Part shown: positions 23,141 to 33,756 of the stretch, piece after piece | Layout of the letters: each line of letters opens with the position of its first letter | Numbering within the stretch: position 1 is the first letter of the stretch | Made by a program: the position numbers and the translations under genes | DNA from: Cyanodermella asteris | Taxonomy: Eukaryota; Ascomycota; Lecanoromycetes; Ostropales; Stictidaceae | DNA length: 64,000 bases | Assembly (NCBI GenBank): GCA_900618795.1 | Contig: UYJD01000007.1 | Span: 487,997 to 551,996 of the forward strand | Reading direction: 5' to 3' | The notes under the pieces: model-generated | What the model was told of the DNA's origin: nothing | What the model saw: the letters and a program-made list of their open reading frames with translations, nothing else | The model's database searches: none

Positions 23141-24796
23141 ATGGCTACCGAAGCAGTTCTTCCTGTCAACGGCAACTATGGCGCGACATCCCACAGTTCC
23201 CAGTCAACCAGCGTTGTCAATGGGACAGGCAGTGAGGCAACGCCAGCGCCCAAGACAGGAAAGGACGAGGTCGGCTGGTTCTTCGTGGAGCGATACTACA
23301 CTACCATGAGCCGTAGCTCAGAGAAGGTCCACGTGAGTTTAGAGCTTCGCCCACAATTGCGCTCGGGGAGACCGACTAACGCGTTCTAGCTCTTTTACAA
23401 TAAGCGCTCGCAGTTCGTCTATGGTGTTGAGGCCGAGAAGGTTCCAGTTTCCGTCGGCCAAAAGGTGAGAACATCGGAAAATATTTGCCAGTCAAAATTA
23501 CTAACAACTTCTCAGGCTATCAACGAGCGCATCGCTGAGCTTGGAATCGAGGACTGCAAGGTTCGTGTCACCAATGTCGACAGCCAAGAGTCTGGAAAGA
23601 GCATCGTACTTCAGGTCATTGGTGAGATGTCAGTGAAGGGACAGCCGCACAGGAAGTTTGCTCAAACATTTGTGCTTGCCGAGCAGCCAAATGGCTACTA
23701 CGTTCTGAACGACATCTTCCGTTACATCGCGGACGAGCCTGAGGAGGATGAGGAGCTGGAGCCCGCTTCCGATGCTCCAGTTGCTGCTCCTGCCGAGACT
23801 GAACAGATCAAGACTCTGACCAGCTCAGACAACCTTGTTGAGCAAGCTCATGATGCTGAGATTGTGGACAAGAAGCTTGAGGAGACCGTCCCCGCCGAAG
23901 AGCCCAGTGTCGAGGCCACCTCTGTTCAGGAGCCAGTCATCACCGAGGCCAGTCCGATTGATGAGCCTGCTGCCACTGCTGATGCTGCCGAGGCGGATGC
24001 TGAGTCCACCAATGCCGCTGTGATTGAGCCCGAGAAGCCCAAGGACCCCGAGCCAACACCAAGCGCCACTCCGGCACCTGCTGCACAGGCGCCACCACCG
24101 AAGGACGCTCCCGCTGCTGCTGCTCCAGCTCCGGCTCCTGCTAAGCCATCAGCTCCGAAGACCTGGGCCAGCATGCTTGCTAGCAGCAAGGTTGCTCCGG
24201 CCGTTCCAGCAATCCCTGTCGTTCCAGCTCAGCCTAACATCTCCCAGACACGGGCCAAGCAGGTCGCAGCCGCCGTCCCTGCTCCTGCTCCTGCTACTGC
24301 CACTGCCAAGCCTGCTGGACCACCTGTGAGCCAGGCGCCTGCAAGCGACGCTGAGGTCCCCGCGAGCCCCGGCGGTTGGCAGAGTGTTGGCTCAGACCAC
24401 AACAAGAAGCAGAGCCGCGCCACTCCGACGACCAACCTCAATGTCAGTGGATACATCAAGAACGTCGGCGAGAAATTCTTCGACAACGGATCTCTGAGAC
24501 AGCATCTCTCCCAGTACGGCAAGATCTCCTACTTCGGTATCAGCCGTCCCAAGAACTGCGCATTTGTCGAGTTCGACACCCCAGCCGGCTACAACGCTGC
24601 CGTTGCCGCCAACCCCCACACTATTAATGGCGAAGAGATCATTGTTGAGGAACGCCTTCGCGCACCGGTTGCCGGCAACAACTTCCGCGGTGGCCCACGC
24701 GGCGGACGTGGTGGCCCTGGCGGACGTGGTGGCTTTGTTCCTCGTGGCCGCGGTGGCCCTGCCGGCCGTGGACGTGGTGGCGCCCCAGAAGCTTAG
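23141..24796 (+). CDS. G3BP-like protein (NTF2-like domain plus RRM, RGG tail)
   Basis: Exons 23141-23332, 23390-23464 and 23516-24796 encode 515 residues; the introns are 57 and 51 bases with clear branch sites. Residues 40-165 form an NTF2-like fold (VGWFFVERYYTTMS, LFYNKRSQFVYG, QVIGEMSVKGQPHRKFAQTF, YYVLNDIFRYI). A long acidic then Pro/Ala-rich linker follows. An RRM at about 390-470 contains IKNVGEKFFDNGSLRQHL, GKISYFGI and NCAFVEFDTPAGYNAAV. An RGG/GGRGG tail ends the protein. This is the architecture of G3BP and yeast Bre5, which bind RNA and a ubiquitin protease and assemble stress granules in the cytosol. The RNP1 motif reads NCAFVEF. Confidence 0.92.
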
Positions 24797-25650
24797 ATGG
24801 CTGATGTGAGCTGCCCTGCTCTTGGTCATCGAACCAACAAACGGCATTGAGGCCTCATTCTTCCCATGCCGGGGGTTGTTGAACTTCGAATGTCTGTATG
24901 ATTTTGCTACTTTTATCTTTTACTTGCGCATAGCGAGCGAACGCGGCTTACGGATGGATGTCTTGCGACTCATGTCTTTCTTGACGGCTCTTTCTGCATG
25001 CACAAAATTTCTGGCTATTGAGGAGCGAAGTATTTTATTAGCACGCTTCCAAGATATGGCGAATGGGCGGCAGTTGTGTACGAAGCAAGAGAAGGTGCGA
25101 ACCTGGGGACGTTATAAGCAGGGAGTTGAAGCTTTGAAAAGAGGGGTGCTCAAATGGCCTCCTTTGGCACGAGCGTGCTAGCCTCCGATCGCTAATCGAG
25201 TCATGAACGACAAATTGCTAATTCCGATTTCTGTTTGAGAGCATCAGCGGAGTCAAGGTGCGGAAGGTTGAGGAACTGGAAGTTGAAAAAGCTAGCGATC
25301 GATCGGTATGATGGGACGGCGCCTTGTAAACTATCCTTGCCACGGTCTCTGGAAGAGAAATAATAATGTCGTGTCTGACAAATGCTTGTGCTCGTTGTTT
25401 TATTCTTTGCGCCATGTTTCTCATTCCAATATGCAGTCTATGCTTGATTCGCGCTGGCCGGTGGAGATGGTGGCCGGTACGGTTCAACGTTGGAATTGCA
25501 ATTCGGCCTGCACAGAATTGAGGTTTGCGCTGAACGGAATTGCAATGTGGGCTGCACGGTCTTTTGAGATATTAAGCTGCTGTCGCTCTCGGGTTCTCTC
25601 TTCAACTCATGAGCGGCCCTCTCTCGACACTAACAGATTGACAGCCCGAC
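24797..25650. other. Intergenic, nothing recognised
   Basis: This contains the 3' untranslated region of the G3BP-like gene and the promoter of the next gene. No RNA gene or repeat is seen. Confidence 0.5.
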
Positions 25651-26448
25651 ATGTCTACCAACCTGTTCCACTTCCGTATCCACGGCAACTCCTGGAACTA
25701 TGGCTGTCCAGCCGCCGACCCGCCCGCAGAATACGCCGATACCAACTACATCATCCTCAAATTCAAGCCGGGAATGCACGATAAGCGCCACCTAGCGAAA
25801 CTCTCAAGCCTCGGAGCGAAGGATGCGCGCGTCGTGGACAAGGACATGGTCTGCTGCCGCTACGAGCCCGAGGATCTCGAACCACTGCGAGCACTGAAGT
25901 TCCTGCTCTTTGTCGATGTCTACCGGCCGTACTTCAAGGTTTCCAGCAAGCTTCAGGATCGAGCGCTTCGGTTCGATCGCACGGGTACGTCATCTCCAAC
26001 CACGCCTTCGTCTGTGCATTCATGACTGACTTGCAGTATAGCTCCAAACAGCGTTCCGTTGAGACAGGTCGACGTCAAAATCAGGCTCCACCGAGGCTTC
26101 GACCCCCAGGCCTTTGCCATCGCGCTCCTCCGCGCCCAGACCGCCTACCAAGATTGCAGCCCCGGCGTCGATGCCAATTTCGTATACCTGACCGTCACGC
26201 ACGCTCAGATCGATCGGCTCGCAACAAGGGAGGAGGTGTTCCGGATCAACAGACGAGATCCGGCTGCTGAATGCGGTGTGCCGATCAGGTTCGTGACCAG
26301 GTTCACGGTCCCTTGGAGACGGGATAGTGAGATTGTGGTTTATCATTTTCCGAAAGAGGATGCAATGATGGTTTTCTTGTGTTTGGCTTGGTGGTGTGGT
26401 GTGAGTTATATGATTGTGCGATTGGTTATGAAGTGGGTGATGTCCTAG
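25651..26448 (+). CDS. Orphan 246-residue protein with C-terminal membrane anchor
   Basis: Exons 25651-25984 and 26042-26448 join through a 57-base intron (GTACGT; acceptor TATAG, because the nearer CAG would give an immediate stop). The protein begins MSTNLFHFRIHGNSWNYG and contains NYIILKFKPGMHDKRHLAKL and QVDVKIRLHRGFDPQAFA. It ends with one hydrophobic span (MMVFLCLAWWCGVSYMIV) before a short basic tail, the layout of a tail-anchored or single-pass protein. I do not recognise the family. Gene structure and composition leave little doubt that it is real. Confidence 0.75.
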
Positions 26449-26915
26449 GGGCTGAAGAGAAATGGCATGGAATGTACGGAGTGCATATGTAACAGACACG
26501 GAGACGGGCAAGACACTTTGTGTTTCGACATGTTCAACCGTGTTGGTTCGCTGCAATGATCATCTCAACAAGTTGGAATATACGAGAGAAAAGGGGGAAA
26601 GCCAACTAGCGTGCATATATACAAATGAATTAATCTACAATAGACACACCAAGTACAGACATTCGAGTGGGGCGTTTGAGCCGATGAGTCGCTGCAGGAA
26701 CCGAGCTTAATTTAGTGCCACGAATTCAATCGAACTCATTCCTTCACAGTTAATTTAACGCCCCCGATCAGCCGTCGCGAAGGCAGCCAATATACAGTAC
26801 TTTTCGCTTGTATACGTTGCCCATCAACGAGTCGGTCGCGTTGGTTCCTAGGTAGATACACGTAGTTGCGCTGTCGCGCCTCATCCTGACTGATTCCCAC
26901 TTCACGCCCACCGCC
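26449..26915. promoter_or_regulatory. Intergenic / COG6 upstream region
   Basis: 467 bases, AT-richer near 26,580-26,760. No specific site is identified. Confidence 0.4.
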
Positions 26916-29000
26916 ATGGACGATGGCACCGACTTTGATCTCGAAAACCCCTCAACCCTAACCAACCCCAAATCCAACGCCTTCACAACCAAAGTAACCA
27001 ACATCCTCGCTACCCCGTTTTCAGACAGCGAACTCCGCGAAGCGCTCCGCATCCTCGACTCGCGAAACCTCCAAAACACCGCCGAGACACGCCGCAAACT
27101 ACGCCTCGACGTACAAAAAGAAGTCATCGACTGCAACGGCGACATTGTCAAAGACTTCGGCCTCGTCGCAGAGCAGCTCCGACAAGTTGGGTCCGTAGTC
27201 AAATCGCTAAACGAGTGTTTCGAGGATGTCAGGAGGCATGTCGCGGCTGCGAACCGGGAGTTGGGGCCGATGATGGAGGAGGCGGAGATGTTGATGGGGC
27301 AGAAGAGGGAGGTGGAGACGAAGAAAGCCTTGTACGATGCGTTTTGCCAGCACTTTGTCTTGTCTGAGGCGGAGACGACGAAGTTGACTTCCAGTGCGGA
27401 TGGGGTGGATGATGAGTTCTTTGGGCTGCTGGCTAGGCTGAAGAGGATCCACAAGGACTGTCAGGTTCTACTGGGCGGCGAGGATCAGCAGCTTGGGCTT
27501 GAGCTGATGGAGCAGAGTTCGAGGACGCTCAATGCTGCGTTTCAGAAGCTTTATAGGTGGATTGAAGGCCAGTTCAAGACGCTTGAATTGGAGAACCCGC
27601 ATATGAGTGCACCGGTGCGGAAAGCTTTGAGAGCTCTAGCTGAAAGGCCGACCATATTTGAAGCGTGCCTGGGGACGCTGGCGTCGACGAGAGAGAAGAA
27701 CCTGTCGGATGCATTCTATTCGGCATTGACTGGCGCGTCGACTCAGACGAGCGATACCACTGCCAAACCGATGGAGTACTACTCGCATGATCCGATCAGA
27801 TTTATCGGCGATATGCTTGCTTGGACACATTCTGCAGCAGTCTCGGAACGAGAAGCACTAGAGGTGCTCTTCATTTCCGAAGGCGACCAAATGGCAAAAG
27901 GCCTCCGTGCAGGAGCTGAGAGCGAGCCGTGGCTGCGAGACGGCGTCGAAGCTTTCGATGGGAGAAGAGCGCTTGAGCTGCTAGTGAACAGGGACTTGGC
28001 TGGCGTCGCGCGTGGACTACGTCAAAGAGTCGAGCTGGTCATACAGAGCGACGATGACCCTGTACTGGCCTACAAGATCGCCAACCTCTTCGATTTCTAC
28101 ACGACCACGCTCGGCCGCCTGCTGGGCGAAAACTCGACGATGGTGGAGACCTTGGTGGCACTCAAAGAAGCTGCCTTGAAGCAGTACCGAACAGCAATGA
28201 AGGAATATATCAGCTCGATTCTGGTCGACACATCGCGACCACCGTCAGATCTTGGGCCGCCTGAGTTCCTAATGGACGCGCTAGCACAGTTGGAGGAGCT
28301 CATGAAGAGCTTCGAATCCTCGCTTCCACAGTCAGATTCGGAGGGCGCAGCTTTTCAGCCGATCTTGTCAGAATGTCTCGATCCCGCGTTCAAGATCTGC
28401 GAGCAGATGTCTCAGAAGCTGGACCAGAACTCGCGGGCGATATTCACCATCAATTGTATAGGTGCTGCCAAACTTGTCCTCGCTTCGTTTTCGTTCGTTG
28501 CAGAAAGTGTCCGAACCATGGACGAGACGGTCAAGGACCTCTCATCGCAGCTGACCGAGTTTCAACATTCATATTTCCTCCAGTCATCTGGCGTGCACAA
28601 GCTGCTTTCAGCACTTACGGCGCTGAGCGACTCGGAAGAAGATTTGAAGTTGATTCCAACGCTCGATCCCTTCCATCCACAAGCCCTCTCCGAGTCGAGT
28701 CAGGTACTAGACGATTTTCTGCCTTCAGCGTTGATGGATGCCCAAGAGAACATCGCCGCCCTGCGACAAAAAAAGCTGGCCGAAGACATCACCAACGAGG
28801 CTGCGACCCGCTTCTGCGAAGACTTCGAAGTCGTGGAAGCCAGACTGTCTGCGGCTGACGAGCTCTTCATCCGAGAGGAAGCTCGGAAAGGTCGGAACTC
28901 TTCAACGGATGAAAAGGAGAAAGATGCTTCAGGAGGTTATATCCCAATGAGGAGTAGATATCCTCGAACAAGCGTCGAGATCCGCGTACTATTGAGTTAG
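26916..29000 (+). CDS. COG6: Conserved oligomeric Golgi complex subunit 6
   Basis: A single exon of 694 codons from ATG 26916. The N-terminal NPLSNKxxxIL-like segment (NPKSNAFTTKVTNIL), LREALRILDSR and the long coiled coil from about residue 60 to 170 (LRLDVQKEVIDCNGDIVKDF, EQLRQVGSVVKSLNECFEDV) are the COG6 signature. The rest is the helical alpha-solenoid of the family. COG6 sits in lobe B of the COG tether, which holds intra-Golgi retrograde vesicles at cisternae through SNARE and Rab contacts. The length is close to that of other fungal COG6 proteins. The 3' end has more internal serine/threonine but no break. Confidence 0.92.
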   Translation: MDDGTDFDLENPSTLTNPKSNAFTTKVTNILATPFSDSELREALRILDSRNLQNTAETRRKLRLDVQKEVIDCNGDIVKDFGLVAEQLRQVGSVVKSLNECFEDVRRHVAAANRELGPMMEEAEMLMGQKREVETKKALYDAFCQHFVLSEAETTKLTSSADGVDDEFFGLLARLKRIHKDCQVLLGGEDQQLGLELMEQSSRTLNAAFQKLYRWIEGQFKTLELENPHMSAPVRKALRALAERPTIFEACLGTLASTREKNLSDAFYSALTGASTQTSDTTAKPMEYYSHDPIRFIGDMLAWTHSAAVSEREALEVLFISEGDQMAKGLRAGAESEPWLRDGVEAFDGRRALELLVNRDLAGVARGLRQRVELVIQSDDDPVLAYKIANLFDFYTTTLGRLLGENSTMVETLVALKEAALKQYRTAMKEYISSILVDTSRPPSDLGPPEFLMDALAQLEELMKSFESSLPQSDSEGAAFQPILSECLDPAFKICEQMSQKLDQNSRAIFTINCIGAAKLVLASFSFVAESVRTMDETVKDLSSQLTEFQHSYFLQSSGVHKLLSALTALSDSEEDLKLIPTLDPFHPQALSESSQVLDDFLPSALMDAQENIAALRQKKLAEDITNEAATRFCEDFEVVEARLSAADELFIREEARKGRNSSTDEKEKDASGGYIPMRSRYPRTSVEIRVLLS

Positions 29001-29192
29001 CGACACCCTAAACATGAATAGAAGCTCTCCATAATCATGCCACTGTATATCATAGTATCGGACATGCTGATGATATTGGTTCGTCTCAGGAAATGCTCAT
29101 ATGCAGGGTATCGAATGCCAACGTCTCCACTATCTTACATTGTCGGCCTCTATTGTCCAACAACATGCCTTTCCACCACTCGTACCACCTCC

Positions 29193-29730
29193 TCACGCAG
29201 CCTGTTTCTTTTCCCACTCTTCCGGCGTGAAACACTTCGGGGTCCAAGCGTGTATCGCCGCGATCTCCTGCTTCAGAGCCCCATTCACCAAACGGTGCCG
29301 TGCCAACGAATTCTTCTTCTCGAACTGTGGCGACACGATGATGGCCTCAAACGCCTGTCCGCATCCACCTATATCATCGTCAGTCCAAGGTCCCAAAGCT
29401 TCTTTCCGCAATTCTCATCGATCTCGAACCCGGCGTCGCCTTACCCGACATGTCTTCGATGACGCAGTGCGTCGCTCCAATCTTCTCCGCCAGCGTCCTG
29501 CTCAGCGAATCCGGCGTGATATCCAGCTCGGCCGCATTCTGCGCAGAAAGAGAGTCCGTCGCCGCAGCCATCTTACTACCGGAGTGAAATCGCCTTCCAA
29601 GGTGGGTTTTCCGAGCTAATACTAAGCTCTGTCGCGCAAATGCTGGACGTGCGATGGAGCGGAGGGACTGAGATCTGTGGCACGAAAATGGGGTTCCGAC
29701 CTTTGTTGCGATTCCGGTGGCGCGGTGCAT
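29193..29730 (-). CDS. BOL2: BolA-like protein, BOL2/FRA2 type, with two possible starts
   Basis: Exon 1 (29730-29445) and exon 2 (29368-29193) flank a 76-base intron and give 153 residues. The BolA fold is clear from [20 protein letters not shown], then [21 protein letters not shown] and CFTPEEW. The GCGQ cysteine and the HAW...C end match yeast Bol2/Fra2, which binds a monothiol glutaredoxin through a shared Fe-S cluster and reports iron status. ATG 29730 adds an arginine-rich, acid-free leader ending RRFHSGSK that looks mitochondrial. A second ATG at 29571 (residue 54, MAAATDS) would give a cytosolic form. Which start is used cannot be told from sequence. It diverges from NIF3. Confidence 0.88.
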
Positions 29731-30184
29731 TGCTTGATTGCTTGAGCTGATAAATCGGGAGGGAGCGGCGGAGTTTCTGGAAATGGGACCTTGCGCCTTT
29801 CGGCGGTGATGCAATCCGGCTGCGCGACACGGGCGGGCGATGTGTGGGCACGGGCGGAAAGTGTACGCGAAACCTCAACTCATGGGAAAGCTCAATGATC
29901 TCTCGTTCGACTGGGAACATGTTTCATTGTTTGGTACACAATCTGACGACTGCGGCAGACGTGTTTCTAGCTCTTCCTGGCCAATATACTAGCTTGATCG
30001 CCAGGTACGATCTGCATCAGCATTGAATCTACATCCTTGCTATAACCCCTGCAAGGCAATTGCATGCAAGCCACCGAGTAGTGTTGTTCGACGCACAAAT
30101 CCGGTCTCTACCTTCAGCCTTGATTTCAAGTCGTTCTGGCAATCCTCTTCTTCCTCCTCCTATTCTTTGGTTTCTCCTTCATTC
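29731..30184. promoter_or_regulatory. Shared divergent promoter BOL2 / NIF3
   Basis: 454 bases lie between two outward-facing first ATGs, and both genes then offer a second in-frame ATG. The exact transcription starts would decide which isoforms are made. No named binding site is claimed. Confidence 0.5.
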
Positions 30185-31393
30185 ATGCTGCGCCGAAGCT
30201 TCCACAACACTACTCGAAAAATGGCTTCCTATCCGATGCAAATTCCCAAACAGTCGCCCTTTGCGCGAGCTGTGGTTCAGGCCATGAGGAAATTATACCC
30301 AGAGTCAATCGCTGACAAGAGTTTTGACAATACCGGTCTGATGTTGGAGGCACCTTTTGATCCCATACGGCGACATATGAATTCGGTTCTACTTACCATA
30401 GATCTCACCAAGGCCGTCGCAGACGAGGCGATTGAGCGGAAGGACTGCGTGGTAGTAGCATATCATCCGATCATCTTCCGAGGGCTGAAGTCATTGACGC
30501 TCGCCGACTCACAACAACAATCACTACTGCGGCTGGCTCTGGAGGGAATTAGTGTCTACAGTCCTCACACTGCGGTCGACGCGGCACCAGGTGGATTGGG
30601 AGATTGGATGGCCGATATCGTTACCGGCACGCCAGATCTTGAGTCACGTAAAGCAGACGAGCCAAAAGATGGTGCCAAATCTCGTGACGCCGCCAAGGAG
30701 GACAGTCTTCAGGTTCCACAAAGACCGGGCATGAAGCGTTCTTACTCCAAGCCAGTATACCCCACAAAATGGGACGCCGAGGAGAACGACAGACCATCTT
30801 CGCCGACAAGCTCGCATACCCGAAAAGTCATCGAAGCGACAAAAAACGCGCCCGCGGGCTTTGAAGACGCTGGAGTCGGTCGCATCGTCACTTTCAACGA
30901 GCCGCAGCTTCTGACGCACATCATCGACCGCATAGCACGTGGAATGGGCACACCCCGGGGGTTCCCCGTCGCCGTGCCACAAGGCAAATCTGTCGACGAG
31001 ATGTCCATTCAGAGCGTTGCTGTATGCGCTGGCTCAGGTGGATCCGTTTTCCGTAACGTCAAAGCAGATCTTTACTTCACAGGCGAGCTCAGCCACCACG
31101 AAGCGCTTGCCATCACAGAACAGGGTGGATGTGTCGTGACGTTGTTCCACTCCAACAGCGAACGCGGGTTCCTACACCGCGTCATGCGGTATCAGTTGCA
31201 AGACGCACTCAAGGAAGAATGGCAGAAAGTCAGAGAGGAGGAGAAAAAGAGGTCGGATCTGGAAGAGGACTGGGCTGAAGCGCTAGAAGACGAGAGCGTA
31301 AATGTGGAGGTCAGCGAGAGAGACAGAGATCCGTACGGCATCGTCATCTTGCAAGAAAGCGAGGTTGAAGGGACACCAATTACAGGTGCATGA
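30185..31393 (+). CDS. NIF3: NIF3 family (GTP cyclohydrolase 1 type 2-like) protein
   Basis: A single exon of 402 residues from ATG 30185; the frame further left has only TTG. Family blocks are FDNTGLMLEAP, VLLTIDLTKAVADEAI, the metal-ligand segment VVVAYHPIIFRGLKSL, ISVYSPHTAVDAAPGGLGDWMA, and near the C-terminus VAVCAGSGGSVF, DLYFTGELSHHEAL and LFHSNSERGFL, which supply further metal ligands. A basic, disordered insert (about residues 160-215) separates the halves, as in eukaryotic members. MLRRSFHNTTRKM resembles a short mitochondrial leader, and a second ATG at residue 13 would skip it. The biochemical role of NIF3 proteins is unsettled; yeast Nif3 was found as an NGG1 partner. Confidence 0.92.
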   Translation: MLRRSFHNTTRKMASYPMQIPKQSPFARAVVQAMRKLYPESIADKSFDNTGLMLEAPFDPIRRHMNSVLLTIDLTKAVADEAIERKDCVVVAYHPIIFRGLKSLTLADSQQQSLLRLALEGISVYSPHTAVDAAPGGLGDWMADIVTGTPDLESRKADEPKDGAKSRDAAKEDSLQVPQRPGMKRSYSKPVYPTKWDAEENDRPSSPTSSHTRKVIEATKNAPAGFEDAGVGRIVTFNEPQLLTHIIDRIARGMGTPRGFPVAVPQGKSVDEMSIQSVAVCAGSGGSVFRNVKADLYFTGELSHHEALAITEQGGCVVTLFHSNSERGFLHRVMRYQLQDALKEEWQKVREEEKKRSDLEEDWAEALEDESVNVEVSERDRDPYGIVILQESEVEGTPITGA

Positions 31394-31838
31394 GGTACCT
31401 AACCGTCAAAGAGCCCAAACATGAGAAAGCTGTTGCAAGTTTTGGAATTGTATCAATGTCATGGAACGGCTATGGCGGTTGCGTTTATAGTTCTCTTTGT
31501 GGACTGGTAACTCAAACCACGACATAAACAATCTGATCAAACCATATGAATCGTGATCGCTCAGATCAAAGGTTCAAATAGTCCTTCAGTCCCGAATTAC
31601 TGCAAATGCTTGGTCCAGATACTTTGACCCCACTTGGTAAAGATTGCGACGGAGTTTGTTCCCGCTATCACCCAAAAAGGGCTAGCGCCTTGGCTCCCAC
31701 AGAGCTCGTCTAGGGCTTCTAACTGTTCTCCGACGAAAGTGACGCCGAGCGCCAGCCAGGACAACATCGACTTTGCGCGCCCAACAGGAAATCTCTCGCA
31801 TTTCTCTGTCCTATCTCGACTTTCACATTCAACCCAAC
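31394..31838. promoter_or_regulatory. RACK1 promoter and leader
   Basis: Position 31,800-31,838 is CT-rich just before the ATG, as expected for a highly expressed translation gene. No site is named. Confidence 0.45.
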
Positions 31839-33289
31839 ATGGCTGAACAATTGGTGCTGCGCGGCACTCTGGCCGGCCACTCTGGCTGGGTTACCAGCTT
31901 GGCAACCTCCCTGGAGAAGTAAGAGAACCATCTCAGGCGCTGGGACGACGGAACGAGAATGCTGACCATGATGAAGCCCGAACATGCTGCTGTCTGCCAG
32001 CCGTGACAAGTCCCTCATCATCTGGGAATTGACCCGCGACGATCAGAACTACGGATACCCCAAGCGCAGCTTGCACGGTCACTCGCACATTGTTTCGGAC
32101 TGCGTACGTACAGTGGAGAGAAAAGAGCTGGAAATACTGCATATGATGGACTTGGGCTGAGACTTTTTCGAACAGGTTATTTCCTCCGACGGTGCCTATG
32201 CCCTTTCCGCCTCCTGGGACAAGACCCTTCGTCTGTGGGAGCTCGCAACCGGCCAGACCACCCGCCGATTCGTTGGACACACCAACGATGTTCTGTCCGT
32301 CTCTTTCTCCGCCGACAATCGCCAGATCGTCTCTGGTTCCCGTGACAGGACCATCAAGCTCTGGAACACCCTCGGCGACTGCAAGTTCACCATCACCGAT
32401 AAGGGCCACACCGAGTGGGTTTCCTGCGTTCGCTTCAGCCCGAACCCCCAGAACCCGGTCATCGTCTCGGCTGGTTGGGACAAGCTTGTCAAGGTAAGCT
32501 TCATACTTGTTTTATCCCTTTCCCTTTGGACCTACTTCCATGGCATTTGTGATCAACAATCCCTATCTGGAGCAATTGTCGGATCGATTGCGAGCGACGG
32601 ATAAGGCGGACAAGAAATTTTGGGCGGCAGGGCAGAGGGAAGATTTGGCAACATTGCTCCAGCTCTGGCAAAGCGATAAGCTCGCTTAGCAATCACAAAT
32701 CCATGGAAGAGGGCCATTTCACATGATGCACGCATTTTATAAAGTATTTGCTACTTCAGAACCTTCGGGTCATGAGAACACCATTCACCGGCGAACTGAC
32801 ACCTGCCACAATCGTTGAAGAATACAACCAATAAGTTGGACTTTGCTGACATGAAGACAGGTCTGGGAACTCGCTTCCTGCCGCATCCAGACTGACCACA
32901 TTGGTCACTCCGGCTACATCAACACCGTTACCATCTCGCCTGATGGATCCCTCTGCGCCTCTGGTGGAAAGGACGGTACGACCATGCTCTGGGACTTGAA
33001 CGAGTCTAAGCACCTGTACTCTCTCCAAGCCGGTGACGAGATCCACGCCCTTGTCTTCTCCCCCAACCGCTACTGGCTCTGCGCCGCCACCTCCTCAGCC
33101 ATTATCATTTTCGACCTTGAGAAGAAGACCAAGGTTAACGAGGAGTTGAAGCCTGACTTCCCTGCCACTGGCAAGAAGTCGAGAGACCCCGAGTGTGTCA
33201 GCTTGGCATGGAGCCAGGATGGCCAGACTCTGTTCGCCGGGTACACCGACAACCTGATCAGAGTGTGGGGCGTCATGTCAAGGGCATAA
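31839..33289 (+). CDS. RACK1: RACK1 orthologue (Asc1/CpcB), seven-blade WD40 ribosomal protein
   Basis: Exons 31839-31918, 31977-32103, 32176-32493 and 32861-33289 encode 317 residues, the exact size of the family. Blades are visible as WVTSLATS...[59 protein letters not shown]...[51 protein letters not shown] and [26 protein letters not shown]1 sits on the 40S head near the mRNA exit and scaffolds signalling and quality control; in Aspergillus it is CpcB of cross-pathway control. Introns 1 and 2 are short (58 and 72 bases), while intron 3 is 367 bases and carries a snoRNA. Confidence 0.97.
32718..32804 (+). ncRNA. C/D box snoRNA resembling U24, within RACK1 intron 3
   Basis: In the long third intron a C box (ATGATGC, 32723-32729) is followed by TATTTGCTACTTCAG (32745-32759) and then a D box CTGA (32796-32799). 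The 15-base block is complementary to the universally conserved large-subunit rRNA stretch CTGAAGTAGCAAATA and matches, from memory, the U24/snR24 guide that directs 2'-O-methylation there. In budding yeast snR24 lies in the intron of ASC1, the same host gene. A second guide before the D box and the terminal stem are not clear, so the ends are approximate. Intronic snoRNAs are released by debranching and trimming. Confidence 0.75.
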
Positions 33290-33756
33290 GTGGTTGGACA
33301 TGGTTTCGTTGTCGGAGACTGCACATTGAAGCGCATGGAAAGGGCGGAAGGTCCGGAGTTCTGAGGTTCATTCAAGCTAGACTAAGCTACGGTTCATGAT
33401 TGAGCGATTATGCGGGACGGCTGTGATGGACATGGCTGCATGTATTGCCGGCCCCTGCTTGTACGCTAGCAAAATAAATCCGAACAAAATCTGATACCAC
33501 TTCAATTCAAATGTTAGCATTACTTCAATTCAAATGTTAGCATTGCATCAATGCTACGGGGACTGCTTGATCAGCATGCAAGCTTGACCTTTGATGCAAA
33601 TTGAGTCTATCGCGATGTATCTGACTTTCAAGCTAGCAACATTGTGGTTTCTTCAAAATTGGACGTAGTCAGCTTCAGCCATTGCTATTATTGACTTTGT
33701 CATTTTGTAATCGCTCCTCGTTCTCATTCTCCAAGCTCTGAAACGGACCGAGTCTC
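33290..33756. other. Intergenic between convergent genes
   Basis: AT-rich 3' untranslated region of RACK1, with the tandem duplication listed separately. Confidence 0.5.
33499..33544. repeat. Perfect tandem duplication of a 23-base unit
   Basis: The unit starting ACTTCAATTCAAATG and ending TTAGCATT occurs twice head to tail without a mismatch. It lies 210 bases past the RACK1 stop. Confidence 0.9.

Noticed and set aside
26020-26556. 178-codon minus-strand frame opposite the 246-residue orphan
   Set aside because: Antisense shadow; the sense strand has a proper intron and a terminal membrane span.
32104-32175. ATGATGG and CTGA in RACK1 intron 2
   Set aside because: The boxes are only about a dozen bases apart, too close for a C/D snoRNA; CTGA is better explained as the branch site.
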